Below the pieces are notes generated by a model. That model saw only the letters and a list, made by a program, of their open reading frames with translations. It searched no databases and had not been told where the DNA came from. From positions 1 through 64,000 of the forward strand of contig JAJPHG010000020.1 in NCBI GenBank assembly GCA_021325375.1: DNA of 64,000 nucleotides. Direction: 5' to 3'. How positions within the stretch are numbered: the stretch's first letter is position 1; every line of letters starts with the position of its first letter. Shown here piece after piece: positions 8,580 through 16,748 of this stretch. This DNA comes from Alphaproteobacteria bacterium (GTDB lineage: Bacteria; Pseudomonadota; Alphaproteobacteria; Micropepsales; Micropepsaceae). The position numbers were made by a program, and so were the translations under genes.

Positions 8580-9761
8580 ATGCGGTTGATGTCGGGAGGG
8601 CTGCTCACAGCCCTCGTCGTAGTTGGGTTCGCGTCGAGTGCCGGTGCAGGTCCGAACACGCGGGTCGAGCAGTTCGGCAGCACTTTTGCCAAGCCTGCCT
8701 GCGGAATGGTGGTCGGCCATGTCGCGCGCTGCCATGCCTGGATCGTGACCGACGGTACCGGTCGCACGAAGGTGTCGCCGCCGGCGACGCCGTCGGGCTA
8801 CAGCCCCGCGAACCTGCAGAGCGCCTATAAGATCACCGGCGCCGGCAGCTCGACCATCACCATCGCGATCGTCGATGCGGACGGCTACAGCAAGGCCGAA
8901 ACCGATCTTGGCGTCTATCGCGCGCAATGGGGCCTTCCGGCCTGCACCACGGCCAATGGCTGCTTCAAGAAGCTGAACCAGAACGGCGTGCAGGGCAGCT
9001 ATCCGGCGAACAACACCGGCTGGTCGCAGGAAACCGCGCTCGATCTCGACATGGCCAGCGCCATGTGCCCCAACTGCCATATCACTCTCGTCGAGGCGAA
9101 CACCGCCTCGTTCGCGAACCTGGCGGCGGCCGAGAACACGGCGGCGGCGCAGAACCCGCATGCGATCTCCAACTCCTATGGCGGCAGCGAGTCCGGCTCG
9201 ACGACCTATGAAAGCTCATACAACCATGCCGGCATGGCGATCACGGCCAGCTCGGGCGACTCCGGCTATGCGGCCGGCCCGCAATTCCCCGCGACCTCGC
9301 CGCACGTCACCGCGGTGGGCGGCACCTCGCTCGTGACCGCGACCGGCAGCCGCGGCTGGTCGGAAACGGTGTGGGTCGACGCCGGCAGCGGCTGCTCGAC
9401 CGTCTATGCCAAGCCGACCTGGCAGCATGACACGGGCTGCACCAAGCGCATGGAAGCCGACGTCTCCGCGGTCGCCGATCCCAATACCGGCGTCGCCGTG
9501 TACGGTCCGGTGAACTCGCGCAGTTCCGGCTGGCTCGTGTTCGGCGGCACCAGCGTCGCCGCTCCGCTGATCGCGGGCGTCTACGGCAACAATGGCGGCA
9601 CGGTGACCTACGGCAGCGATCCGTATGCGCATACCGCCAACCTGTTCGACGTGACCTCGGGCAGCAACGGTTCGTGCTCCACGGCATACTTCTGCCACGG
9701 CGAAGTCGGCTATGACGGCCCGACCGGCCTCGGCACGCCGAACGGCAACACCGCGTTCTGA
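8580..9761 (+). CDS. Secreted serine-carboxyl peptidase (sedolisin, S53-like)
   Basis: 393-aa exported acid protease. A signal peptide covers about residues 1-23. The sedolisin residues are visible: Glu151 and Asp155 (ETALDLD, the E-x3-D pair), Asp227 in SSGDSGY (oxyanion) and Ser325 in GGTSVAAP. The C-terminus carries the DVTSG...NG...GYDGPTGLGTPNG pattern of the S53 calcium site. Typical S53 enzymes carry a pro-domain of roughly 150-200 residues; here only about 55 residues separate the signal peptide from the catalytic domain. ATG preceded by AAGGAGA. A perfect hairpin terminator follows. Confidence 0.88.
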   Translation: MRLMSGGLLTALVVVGFASSAGAGPNTRVEQFGSTFAKPACGMVVGHVARCHAWIVTDGTGRTKVSPPATPSGYSPANLQSAYKITGAGSSTITIAIVDADGYSKAETDLGVYRAQWGLPACTTANGCFKKLNQNGVQGSYPANNTGWSQETALDLDMASAMCPNCHITLVEANTASFANLAAAENTAAAQNPHAISNSYGGSESGSTTYESSYNHAGMAITASSGDSGYAAGPQFPATSPHVTAVGGTSLVTATGSRGWSETVWVDAGSGCSTVYAKPTWQHDTGCTKRMEADVSAVADPNTGVAVYGPVNSRSSGWLVFGGTSVAAPLIAGVYGNNGGTVTYGSDPYAHTANLFDVTSGSNGSCSTAYFCHGEVGYDGPTGLGTPNGNTAF

Positions 9762-9782
9762 TAGCAGCGAATGGCATGACCG

Positions 9783-9818
9783 CGGCGGTCCGGCGAAAGC
9801 CGGGCCGCCGTTGGTTTT
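9783..9818 (+). terminator. Rho-independent terminator after the sedolisin gene
   Basis: Twelve-base-pair stem (9783-9794 with 9799-9810, one G-U pair) closed by a GAAA tetraloop and followed by TTGGTTTT. It starts 22 nt after the sedolisin stop. Confidence 0.85.
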
Positions 9819-9905
9819 CGGGGCCGCGTTTACCGCGCGCTAACCGTGTTTCGGAAGAAGGCTGCGGCGGCTGCAACCGCAGCGTGGACGGCGCATTACT
9901 TCGCT

Positions 9906-10124
9906 ATGCCCACGAGCGTCAAATCCACGTCCGGCATGCTCGAAGCCGCCGCAAGGCTCAGGCGGTGCGCGCACGCCACCGCCATCCCGAAATACCAGAG
10001 CTATTTCCGCCGCATGGCGCACGACCTCGAGCTCGAGGCGATCGGCTACGCATCGTCGGGCACCATCGCGCGCGCGTTGCGCGAGGCGCGCGCGAAGCCG
10101 GATGTGGAGCTTCTCCCATGCTGA
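9906..10124 (+). CDS. Small hypothetical protein
   Basis: 72-aa basic, helical protein starting at the ATG at 9906; a GTG at 9846 in the same frame would add an Ala-rich 20-residue leader. Nothing family-specific is recognised. Its support is context: its last 7 nt (ATGCTGA) overlap the start of the next gene, which suggests translational coupling. Start uncertain and no clear Shine-Dalgarno. Confidence 0.5.
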   Translation: MPTSVKSTSGMLEAAARLRRCAHATAIPKYQSYFRRMAHDLELEAIGYASSGTIARALREARAKPDVELLPC

Positions 10125-10648
10125 GCGCTGCGGACGACATCTTCGCGCCGGTGACGGTGCCGGAGCGGACGGCGGTGGAAGCAGTGGGCGTCGCCGATCT
10201 CCTCTGCGCCGAGACCGCCACGCTCGTCCAGGCGTGGAAGAAATGGCGCGGCTGGAGCGCGCTCGCTCCTTACCGCGCCTGGGCGGAGGCGCGCCTCGGA
10301 GCCGAGATCGCCCATGCCAGCATGGCGCGGGTACTCGGCGGCGGCCAGGACTACGAGTTCGAGTTCATCGGCGACGCGCATGTGCGCGCCTATGGCGTCG
10401 ACCACACGGGACGCCGCGTCAGCGACATCTCGCGCCTGTCGCCGCGCTTCGGCCGCCAGCTCAAGGCGTCCTACGACCTGGTGCGCATCTCGGCCCATCC
10501 GCACGCTTTCCAGGGCACGATCGGCGTCGAGCATGCGGGCGCGGGCTTCGTGTGGTTCGAGACCGCCTATCTTCCGATCGGCGACCACGGCTCGGTTGAT
10601 TATGTCCTCAACGCCGCCGTATACCGGCTGCGCGAGGAAAGGCCGTAG
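10118..10648 (+). CDS. PAS domain protein (PAS_5-like)
   Basis: 176-aa soluble protein consisting essentially of one divergent PAS-like domain. The features fit the PAS_5 group common in alphaproteobacteria: an early W-x2-WRG segment, a central FEFIGDAHVRAYGVDHTGRR stretch, and a late FVWFETAYLPIGDHG strand pair. These stand-alone domains are presumed sensory; no output domain is attached. The start overlaps the upstream small gene by 7 nt. Confidence 0.7.
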   Translation: MLSAADDIFAPVTVPERTAVEAVGVADLLCAETATLVQAWKKWRGWSALAPYRAWAEARLGAEIAHASMARVLGGGQDYEFEFIGDAHVRAYGVDHTGRRVSDISRLSPRFGRQLKASYDLVRISAHPHAFQGTIGVEHAGAGFVWFETAYLPIGDHGSVDYVLNAAVYRLREERP

Positions 10649-10688
10649 GAGGCCGGTCCCGCCGAGTTCCCCGCGGGCCGCTACCTCC

Positions 10689-11456
10689 ATGCTCATCATC
10701 GCCTACGGCATCCCCAAATCCGGCAGCACGCTCACCTATGAACTCCTGCGCGGGATGCTGACCAATGCAGGGTATTCGCAGGACCTGTCGAGCAAGGAAC
10801 GCCGGACCGTCCAGCCGCTCGCGAGCCGCATGAAGCGCAATTTCTCGGGCAAGATGGGCCGCGCGGAGGTCGAGGAACTCATCGCCAAGATCGGTCCCGA
10901 GGGCCGCATCGCCGTCAAGACGCATGCCTGGTTCGAGATCGGCGATTTCGCCTGGCTCGACGCGCTGTGCGAGAAGGGCGAAATCCTGGTCATCGCGTCC
11001 TATCGCGATCCGCGCGATCTGTGCCTGTCGCTGCTCGACGCGGCGGACAAGGCGCGAGGCACCGGCGCGAAAGCGTTCTCCAACGTGCGCGACATGGAGC
11101 ATGCGGCCAAGAAGATCCGCCGCCGGCTCGACGATTTCCGCAAATGGGCATCGCTGCGGGGCACGGTCCGCGTCGACTACGAGGACGTCGCCTTCGCGAC
11201 CGACAAGGTGATCGACCGGCTCGAGCAGGCGCTCGGCATCGTCTGCAACCGCGAAGAGGTCCTGCGCTACGTCTTCGGCGAGGCGATCACGCTCAAGAAC
11301 AAGGCGAAGTCGCGCCGCCACGAGGAAGAGCTCGACGCCGCGCAGAACGAGGTGCTGAGCCATCAGTTCCGCAACTTCCTGCGCAACGGCAACGGCCGGG
11401 AGTGGTTCGACAAGAGCCGCAAGCGGCTGCTGCGAAGGGGCGAGGGGGAAGAATAA
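10689..11456 (+). CDS. Sulfotransferase-fold protein
   Basis: 255-aa cytoplasmic protein with PAPS-dependent sulfotransferase motifs. The N-terminal IPKSGSTLTYELL (Pro9-Lys10-Ser11-Gly12-Ser13-Thr14) is the 5'-phosphosulfate loop and YRDPRDLCLSLLD is the 3'-phosphate-binding strand-helix. The acceptor is unknown. The ATG at 10689 lies 40 nt after the PAS gene, so they may form one unit. It is followed by a full copy of palindromic repeat family A, shared with the convergent beta-propeller gene. Confidence 0.8.
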   Translation: MLIIAYGIPKSGSTLTYELLRGMLTNAGYSQDLSSKERRTVQPLASRMKRNFSGKMGRAEVEELIAKIGPEGRIAVKTHAWFEIGDFAWLDALCEKGEILVIASYRDPRDLCLSLLDAADKARGTGAKAFSNVRDMEHAAKKIRRRLDDFRKWASLRGTVRVDYEDVAFATDKVIDRLEQALGIVCNREEVLRYVFGEAITLKNKAKSRRHEEELDAAQNEVLSHQFRNFLRNGNGREWFDKSRKRLLRRGEGEE

Positions 11457-11458
11457 AA

Positions 11459-11595
11459 CCGACCCTCCCCTTGAGGGAGGGTCGAAAAACGCGAAGCGTT
11501 TTTCGGGGAGGGGTATCGTGCGGACTGCTTACCCCTCCCCGAAATTTTCTTCGCTTTGCTCGCAAATTTCGACCCTCCCTCAAGGGGAGGGTCGG
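11459..11595. repeat. Long palindromic repeat, family A, copy 1
   Basis: 137-bp nested palindrome. The outer arms (29 bp each) are perfect inverted repeats built on CCCTCCCCTTGAGGGAGGG, which is itself palindromic. Inside lie a small hairpin around ACGCGAAGCGT and a second inverted pair CGGGGAGGGGTA / TACCCCTCCCCG. It sits between convergent genes. Other copies: 16764-16872, 24620-24746, 37765-37892; remnants at 13554-13582 and 39353-39371. Confidence 0.92.
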
Positions 11596-11599
11596 TTTG

Positions 11600-13498
11600 T
11601 TACCTGTCCCCCAGCCACATCTTCGCGCTGTCCTTGGCGTGGACGACGAGCGCGGCTTTCAGCGTGCCGTCCTGGGCGAGGGTGCCGCGCGCCATCAGCG
11701 CGTGGCCGATCCAGGGCTTGGCGAAATTGAATTTCGACTTCGCGGCCGCGGCGTCGATCGTGACGAGGCGGCCGTCGCGCGTGCGGATCTGGACCAGATC
11801 GCCCTCGACCCGCTCGATGCGGCCATAGATCTCGTGCTCGCCCGGCGCCAGCGCCGCGCGCAGGTCGACGTGACGGGGCGAGGGGATCGCGACCTTGCGG
11901 CCCGCGGTGCCGATGCCGAAGATCGTCAGCGTCTGGTCGCTCGCCACGAACACCTTGGAGTTGGCGACGACGGGCACGATGTTGGAATCGCCGCCCGTGT
12001 TCGGCCAACTTCCCGCCACGGCGGAGAACAGCGTGCCGTCCTTGTCGGGATTGAACGCATAGAGGCTGATATGCGCCGGATCGTTGTCCACCGGCCGTCC
12101 GACCGCCCAGATGACCGCCGTGCCGCTCAGCGTCCCGTTCGACGAGACGGAGGTGAAGAAGCCGGGGAACTGGCTGCCGTCGACGCTGCCGGGCTGGCGC
12201 TTGAGGATCAGCTTGGGCCGGGCGCCCGTCGCATCGACGCGCCAGACGCCGACGGTGTTGTTGCCGCTCGACACCACGCGGCCGAAGCCGTCGCTGCCCT
12301 TGTAGTAGGACGGCCCGCACCAGCAGCTTCCGACATTGGCGGTCGAGTAGGCACGCCCGCCCTTGAGCTTGCCGTTGTTGAGATCGTCGGCGTTGAGCAC
12401 GTACATGATGCCGACCTTGCCGGCCGCGACCGCGATGTTGGTGGCGGTGCCGGTCTGCGGCGGCAGCAGCATCACGCCGCCCGAGCCGAAATCGGCGTCT
12501 TCCTCGTCGAGGACCTGCCAGCCCTCGTCGCCTTCGGGCGTGTAGAGGCTCTTGACGGTGGTGAGATCGCCGGAAAGCTGCACCACGCTCTCGGCGATGT
12601 TCTTCACGCGGTTGTAGGAATCGCCGCTGTAGTCGGAATTGCCGGTGACGAAATAGACGTCGCCCGCGACGCTGGCGGCGAGCCCGTAGCCCGACATCCA
12701 CACCGAGGTCAGGAAGAAATCGTCCGTCGAGTGGGCGAGCTTGTTGTTGAGCTGGTTGCCGGCAAGCGGCGTCAGCGTGTTCAGATTCCAGCCCAGCACC
12801 CAGCCGCGCGACTGGTCCGCGGCGATGTCGCAATAGCTCGCGAAGCCCGCATAGACGTTGCCGTTGGCGATCAGCAGGCCGGCACGCAGGCGGCTCGCGA
12901 AAGCGTTGAAATTGTAGGTCGAGCCGTCCGAGAGCACGCCGCTCGCGCTCACCACGACCGGCGTCACCTTGTCGTTCAGCGTCTCCGGATCGAGCGCGTG
13001 GATACGGTAGACGGGATTGCTGCTCTCATAGGTGTCGGTGACGACGTAGAGCGTGTTGGTGGAGGGATCGATCACCGGCGTCGAGTTGATGCCGATGTTC
13101 GGCCCGTTGTTGTTGCAGCTTCCGGGAAGCGAGGTGAACGGCACCGGTGTGCCGAAATTCTTCGAAAGCAGGACGTGGCCGGTGTTCGCGTCGATGGCAT
13201 AGACCGTGTTGCTCTCGGTCGCGACATAGGCGACCTCGCGCCTGCCGCCGTGGCCGGCGACCTTCTGGCTGCCCAGGATCAGCGGCTGCGCGTCGACCTG
13301 GTCGTCGAGCACGGTGGAGGAGCGCAGACGGAAACTGGGACTGCTCACATTCGACGGCGTCAAGCCCGGCTCGATCTGGTTCCAGCCGGTGCGGTAATTG
13401 TCATAGTGATAGGTCGTGACATTGATAGGCCCGGCGCTTGCCGCCGACACGCCCAAAGCCAATACCGCGACTGTTGTCCCGAACCCGATCCTGCGCAC
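11600..13498 (-). CDS. Secreted PQQ-like beta-propeller protein
   Basis: 632 aa, exported (signal peptide about residues 1-22). Blades with the pattern VAYVATESNTVYAIDANTG and NTLYVVTDTYES are visible, as in PQQ-binding-like beta-propellers, spanning about residues 30-540. The last ~75 residues (from about EHEIYGRIERVEGDLVQIRT) look like a small OB-like DUF5666-type domain. Two nearby GTG starts are possible; the GTG at 13498 is chosen because GGGAGG lies 5 nt upstream, whereas the GTG at 13504 abuts that ribosome site. No enzyme residues are recognised; it could be a carbohydrate- or cofactor-binding surface protein. Confidence 0.78.
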   Translation of the reverse strand: MRRIGFGTTVAVLALGVSAASAGPINVTTYHYDNYRTGWNQIEPGLTPSNVSSPSFRLRSSTVLDDQVDAQPLILGSQKVAGHGGRREVAYVATESNTVYAIDANTGHVLLSKNFGTPVPFTSLPGSCNNNGPNIGINSTPVIDPSTNTLYVVTDTYESSNPVYRIHALDPETLNDKVTPVVVSASGVLSDGSTYNFNAFASRLRAGLLIANGNVYAGFASYCDIAADQSRGWVLGWNLNTLTPLAGNQLNNKLAHSTDDFFLTSVWMSGYGLAASVAGDVYFVTGNSDYSGDSYNRVKNIAESVVQLSGDLTTVKSLYTPEGDEGWQVLDEEDADFGSGGVMLLPPQTGTATNIAVAAGKVGIMYVLNADDLNNGKLKGGRAYSTANVGSCWCGPSYYKGSDGFGRVVSSGNNTVGVWRVDATGARPKLILKRQPGSVDGSQFPGFFTSVSSNGTLSGTAVIWAVGRPVDNDPAHISLYAFNPDKDGTLFSAVAGSWPNTGGDSNIVPVVANSKVFVASDQTLTIFGIGTAGRKVAIPSPRHVDLRAALAPGEHEIYGRIERVEGDLVQIRTRDGRLVTIDAAAAKSKFNFAKPWIGHALMARGTLAQDGTLKAALVVHAKDSAKMWLGDR

Positions 13499-13553
13499 GA
13501 TCACCTCCCTGAACGAAACGGGGGAAAGAATGCTCTCGCAATCCGAGCGAATC

Positions 13554-13582
13554 TACCCTCCCCTTGAGGGAGGGCGGGAAAA
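13554..13582. repeat. Family A palindromic repeat, single-arm remnant
   Basis: Only one arm, CCCTCCCCTTGAGGGAGGG followed by CGGGAAAAA, is present, with no partner arm nearby. It lies upstream of the beta-propeller gene and beside the DUF805 terminator. Confidence 0.75.
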
Positions 13583-13617
13583 ATACAAAAACGGCCCGCG
13601 CCGCGAGGCGCGAGCCG
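13578..13617 (-). terminator. Terminator of the DUF805 gene
   Basis: Read on the minus strand, an 11-bp GC-rich stem (13607-13617 with 13592-13602, one G-U pair) with a 4-nt loop runs into TTTTTGTATTTTT. It begins 24 nt after the DUF805 stop codon. Confidence 0.8.
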
Positions 13618-13640
13618 CTTTTGGCTCAACTTTGCGCGGC

Positions 13641-14126
13641 CTAGTTCGGCGTCCACACCGGCGGAGGCGGGCCGAACTGGTTGTCGCCGGTCTGACCGGG
13701 CTGGGCGCAGAAGTAGATGATGACGATGGTCGCGACACCCAGCGCGAGGCCGACAAGGCCGACGAGCCAGCCGAAGGCGAGCACGAAGTACAGCGCGCCG
13801 AGCGGACCGCTGAGCGCGATCAGCAGCCCGAGTATCTGGAAGATGCCGCCGACGATGACCCAGACCCAGAGCAACTGGCCGCTGCGGCCGGTATCCTGGA
13901 AGCGCCGCGCCGCCGCGCCGCCCATGGGCAGGAGCAGCGCGAGGCCGACGAGCGCGCCGAGGATGCCCATCCTGATGATGCCGTCGATGATCGCGGCGAG
14001 AATGCTGATCACGAAGCAGACCAGGATGAAGTACCAGAATTGAGCGCGTCCGAGGCGGCCGTTGAAGTCCATGAAATGGTTCTGGACCATGTCCATGAAG
14101 TTCTGCCAGAGCTTGTTGACGTCCAT
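13641..14126 (-). CDS. DUF805 family membrane protein
   Basis: 161-aa inner-membrane protein with four hydrophobic segments. The family marks are FNGRLGRAQFW near residue 21, ARRFQDTGRSG near residue 72 and the C-terminal GDNQFGPPPP tail, all typical of DUF805 (YhaH-like). Function unknown; some relatives lie near phage or stress genes. ATG start, own terminator downstream, no operon partner. Confidence 0.9.
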   Translation of the reverse strand: MDVNKLWQNFMDMVQNHFMDFNGRLGRAQFWYFILVCFVISILAAIIDGIIRMGILGALVGLALLLPMGGAAARRFQDTGRSGQLLWVWVIVGGIFQILGLLIALSGPLGALYFVLAFGWLVGLVGLALGVATIVIIYFCAQPGQTGDNQFGPPPPVWTPN

Positions 14127-14297
14127 CGTTGTTCTCCCCGCGAGCGCGCCCGCATCGTTGATTTGCCGTAACGCCGAACCCGCGGTGGCGACGGCCCCGC
14201 TGATAAGGACTCGGAATCACCACCTGGGATGAGCTAAAAGGCCCCCAAACATCCTGTCAATCTGGGCTTGGCCGGTTTGCGGGGGACAAACGGGAAC

Positions 14298-15296
14298 ATG
14301 GTATCGAAAGTCTTCATAGACGGCGCCGCCGGCACCACGGGTCTGGAGATCCATGAGCGGCTGGCCGGGCGTTGCGAGTTCTCGCTGGTCCGGCTCTCGG
14401 ATGCCGAGCGCAAGGATCCAAAGGCGCGCGCCGCCGCGCTCAACGACGCCGAAATCGTCATTCTTTGCCTTCCCGACGAGGCGGCGCGCGACGCCGTGGG
14501 CATGATCGACAACCCGCGCGTGCGGGTGATCGACGCCTCGACCGCGCATCGCGTCGCGCCGGGCTGGACCTACGGCTTTCCGGAGCTCGAGCCGGACCAG
14601 CGCGCGAAGATCGCCGCGTCGAAGCGAGTGAGCAATCCGGGCTGCTGGCCGACCGGTTTCCTGGCGCTGGCGCGGCCGCTGGTGCGCGCCGGGCTGGTGC
14701 CGCCCGATTTCCCGCTCACCGTCACCGGCGTCTCGGGCTATTCCGGCGGCGGCAAGGCGATGATCGAGGAGTTCGAGGCGAAAGATAAGCCCGGCTATGT
14801 CGAGACGGTGGTGCGGACCTACGGCCTGACCCTGTCGCACAAGCACGCGCCCGAGATGCGCGTGCACTGCGGCCTCGCGCACGCGCCGGTGTTCTCGCCC
14901 AATGTCGGACGCTTCTATCGCGGCATGATCGTGGAGGTGCCGCTGCAGCTCTGGGCGCTGCCCAAGAAGCCCACGGTCTACAATCTTTTCGAGGTGCTCG
15001 GCGACGCCTATCGCGGCGAGAAGTTGATCGAGGCCGCCGATCTCGACCATATCGATTTTTTCAAGGCCATGCGCCAAGGCACGCCCTACACCATCGCGAG
15101 CCGCGCGCCGCAAAGCATCGACGCGGAGATGCTCAAGCTGACCAACGGCATGAAGCTGTTCGTCCTCGGCAACGACAAGACCGAGCAGGCGCGGCTCCTG
15201 GCGGTGTTCGACAATCTGGGCAAGGGCGCGTCAGGAGCTGCGGTGCAGAACCTCAACATCATGTGTGGCCTGCCGGAGACGGCGGGGCTGGTGTGA
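14298..15296 (+). CDS. argC: N-acetyl-gamma-glutamyl-phosphate reductase (type 2)
   Basis: Arginine biosynthesis: NADPH-dependent reduction of N-acetylglutamyl phosphate to the semialdehyde. 332 aa. The N-terminal nucleotide loop reads FIDGAAGTTGLEIHERL, characteristic of the short ArgC2 class. The catalytic Cys116 lies in SNPGCWPTGF and a conserved His-rich HKHAPEM follows. ATG at 14298; an in-frame start 30 nt upstream is not needed. The next gene begins 8 nt downstream, so argC is probably co-transcribed with the FMN protein and methyltransferase genes. Confidence 0.95.
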   Translation: MVSKVFIDGAAGTTGLEIHERLAGRCEFSLVRLSDAERKDPKARAAALNDAEIVILCLPDEAARDAVGMIDNPRVRVIDASTAHRVAPGWTYGFPELEPDQRAKIAASKRVSNPGCWPTGFLALARPLVRAGLVPPDFPLTVTGVSGYSGGGKAMIEEFEAKDKPGYVETVVRTYGLTLSHKHAPEMRVHCGLAHAPVFSPNVGRFYRGMIVEVPLQLWALPKKPTVYNLFEVLGDAYRGEKLIEAADLDHIDFFKAMRQGTPYTIASRAPQSIDAEMLKLTNGMKLFVLGNDKTEQARLLAVFDNLGKGASGAAVQNLNIMCGLPETAGLV

Positions 15297-15304
15297 GCGC
15301 GGCG

Positions 15305-15913
15305 ATGTACCGCCCGCGCGCTTTCGCCATCGACGATGCCGCCGTCATCCGCGAGGTGCTGCGCCGGCGCGTCTTCGTCACGCTCGCTGCCGCACATGAG
15401 GGCGATGTCACGTTCGCCTATGCGCCGGTCGTCGTCGACGAAGACGGCATCCGGTTTCATCTCGCGTCGGGCAATCCGCTCGCCGCGCTCGAGGACGGCG
15501 CGCGCGTCTCGCTCTCCTGCATCGCCGGCGACACTTACGTCTCGCCGGACTGGTACGAGACCAAGGGCCGTGTTCCGACCTGGAACTACATTGCGGTCGA
15601 GGGCAGGGGGATTGTCCGGCGCCTGAGCGCAGGAGACCTGCGCCGACTGCTCATCGAGCTGTCGGCGTCGGAAGAGCACAAGCTTCTGCCCAAAGGGCCG
15701 TGGACCATCGACAAGGTGCCGGAAGACAAGATGGGCGCGTTGATGAACGCCATCGTGGGTTTTTCCATGCGCTTCGAAACGCTCGAAGGTAAGTTCAAGC
15801 TCTCGCAGAATGTCACGCCGCAGGACGCCGAAGGCGTGATCCGCGGCCTTACCCAGCGTGGCGACGCGGCCAGCCTTGCCATCGCACAGGCAATGCGGCA
15901 TCTGTCGAAATAG
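15305..15913 (+). CDS. FMN-binding PaiB-like protein
   Basis: 202 aa from the ATG at 15305 (MYRPRAFAIDD); an overlapping GTG at 15293 would couple it to argC. It matches the FMN-binding split-barrel PaiB family: the MYxPxxF start, the central DWYETKGRVPTWNYIAVEG segment and the C-terminal GFSMRFETLEGKFKLSQN. In Bacillus PaiB is described as a negative transcriptional regulator; family members may be FMN-dependent oxidoreductases or heme-handling proteins. Position within the arg transcript gives no further clue. Confidence 0.88.
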   Translation: MYRPRAFAIDDAAVIREVLRRRVFVTLAAAHEGDVTFAYAPVVVDEDGIRFHLASGNPLAALEDGARVSLSCIAGDTYVSPDWYETKGRVPTWNYIAVEGRGIVRRLSAGDLRRLLIELSASEEHKLLPKGPWTIDKVPEDKMGALMNAIVGFSMRFETLEGKFKLSQNVTPQDAEGVIRGLTQRGDAASLAIAQAMRHLSK

Positions 15914-15923
15914 GGGGCCGGCC

Positions 15924-16748
15924 ATGACATCCGACGATCGTAGCGGCTATGTGCTTGGGGATTCGCGCACCGAGCTCGAACGCCTGGAGCGGCAGGCGCG
16001 CTTCTATGCGCCCGGGACCGAGGCGCTCTTCAAGGCGGCCGGGATCGCGCCAGGCCAGCGCGTGCTCGATATCGGATCGGGCGCGGGCGACGTCTCGATG
16101 CTCGCCGCGCGCATGGTGGGGCCGGAAGGCCGCGTCGTCGGCGTGGAGCGTTCATTGCAAGCGGTGGAGACGGCACGCACGCGCGCCGCGGCCGCGGGAC
16201 TTCCCCAATGCCGCTTCGAAGTTGCTGAGATCGACGCGTTCGAGACCGAAGAACGTTTCGACGCCGTCGTCGGCCGGCTGATCCTGATGTACATGCCAGA
16301 TCCCGTAGCGGCGCTTCGCAGGCTCTTGCGCTTTCTTGCGCCCGGCGGCGTCGTCGCGTTCCAGGAGCTTTATTTCAGCGGCGCGCGCGGCTATCCGCAG
16401 TCGGCCTTGATGGACACATGCGAGCGCGCGATCCGCGCGGCGTTTGCGCATGTGCACGGCGATCTCGACATGGGAGTGCGGATGTTCGAGACGTTCTGCA
16501 AGGCCGGTCTGCCCGATCCCAAGCTGATCAACTGGGCGCCGGCGGTCACGCGTGCGGAGCCTGAAGGCTATTACATCATGGCCAGCCTGATGCGCACGCT
16601 GACGCCGATGCTCGTGCAGGCCGGCCTCATGCGCGAGGACGAGATCGGCATCGACACGCTGGAGAGGCGATTGATCGAGGAAGTCTCGGACAAGGGCCAT
16701 ATCTACATTTGGTCGCCGCTCGTCGGCGCCTGGAGCCGCAAGCCATGA
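15924..16748 (+). CDS. Class I SAM-dependent methyltransferase
   Basis: 274 aa, cytoplasmic. Motif I VLDIGSGAGD lies at residues 47-56 and the acidic strand VVGVERS follows; the ARFYAPGTEALF lead-in helix is typical of UbiE/Methyltransf_25-type enzymes. The substrate is not predictable. ATG at 15924, 10 nt after the FMN protein. Its stop overlaps the next ATG (ATGA), so the serine hydrolase is translationally coupled to it. Confidence 0.88.
   Translation: MTSDDRSGYVLGDSRTELERLERQARFYAPGTEALFKAAGIAPGQRVLDIGSGAGDVSMLAARMVGPEGRVVGVERSLQAVETARTRAAAAGLPQCRFEVAEIDAFETEERFDAVVGRLILMYMPDPVAALRRLLRFLAPGGVVAFQELYFSGARGYPQSALMDTCERAIRAAFAHVHGDLDMGVRMFETFCKAGLPDPKLINWAPAVTRAEPEGYYIMASLMRTLTPMLVQAGLMREDEIGIDTLERRLIEEVSDKGHIYIWSPLVGAWSRKP

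Noticed and set aside
10967..13567. Plus-strand open frame of 866 codons
   Set aside because: Antisense shadow of the beta-propeller gene in GC-rich DNA; Arg/Val/Asp-rich with no family pattern.
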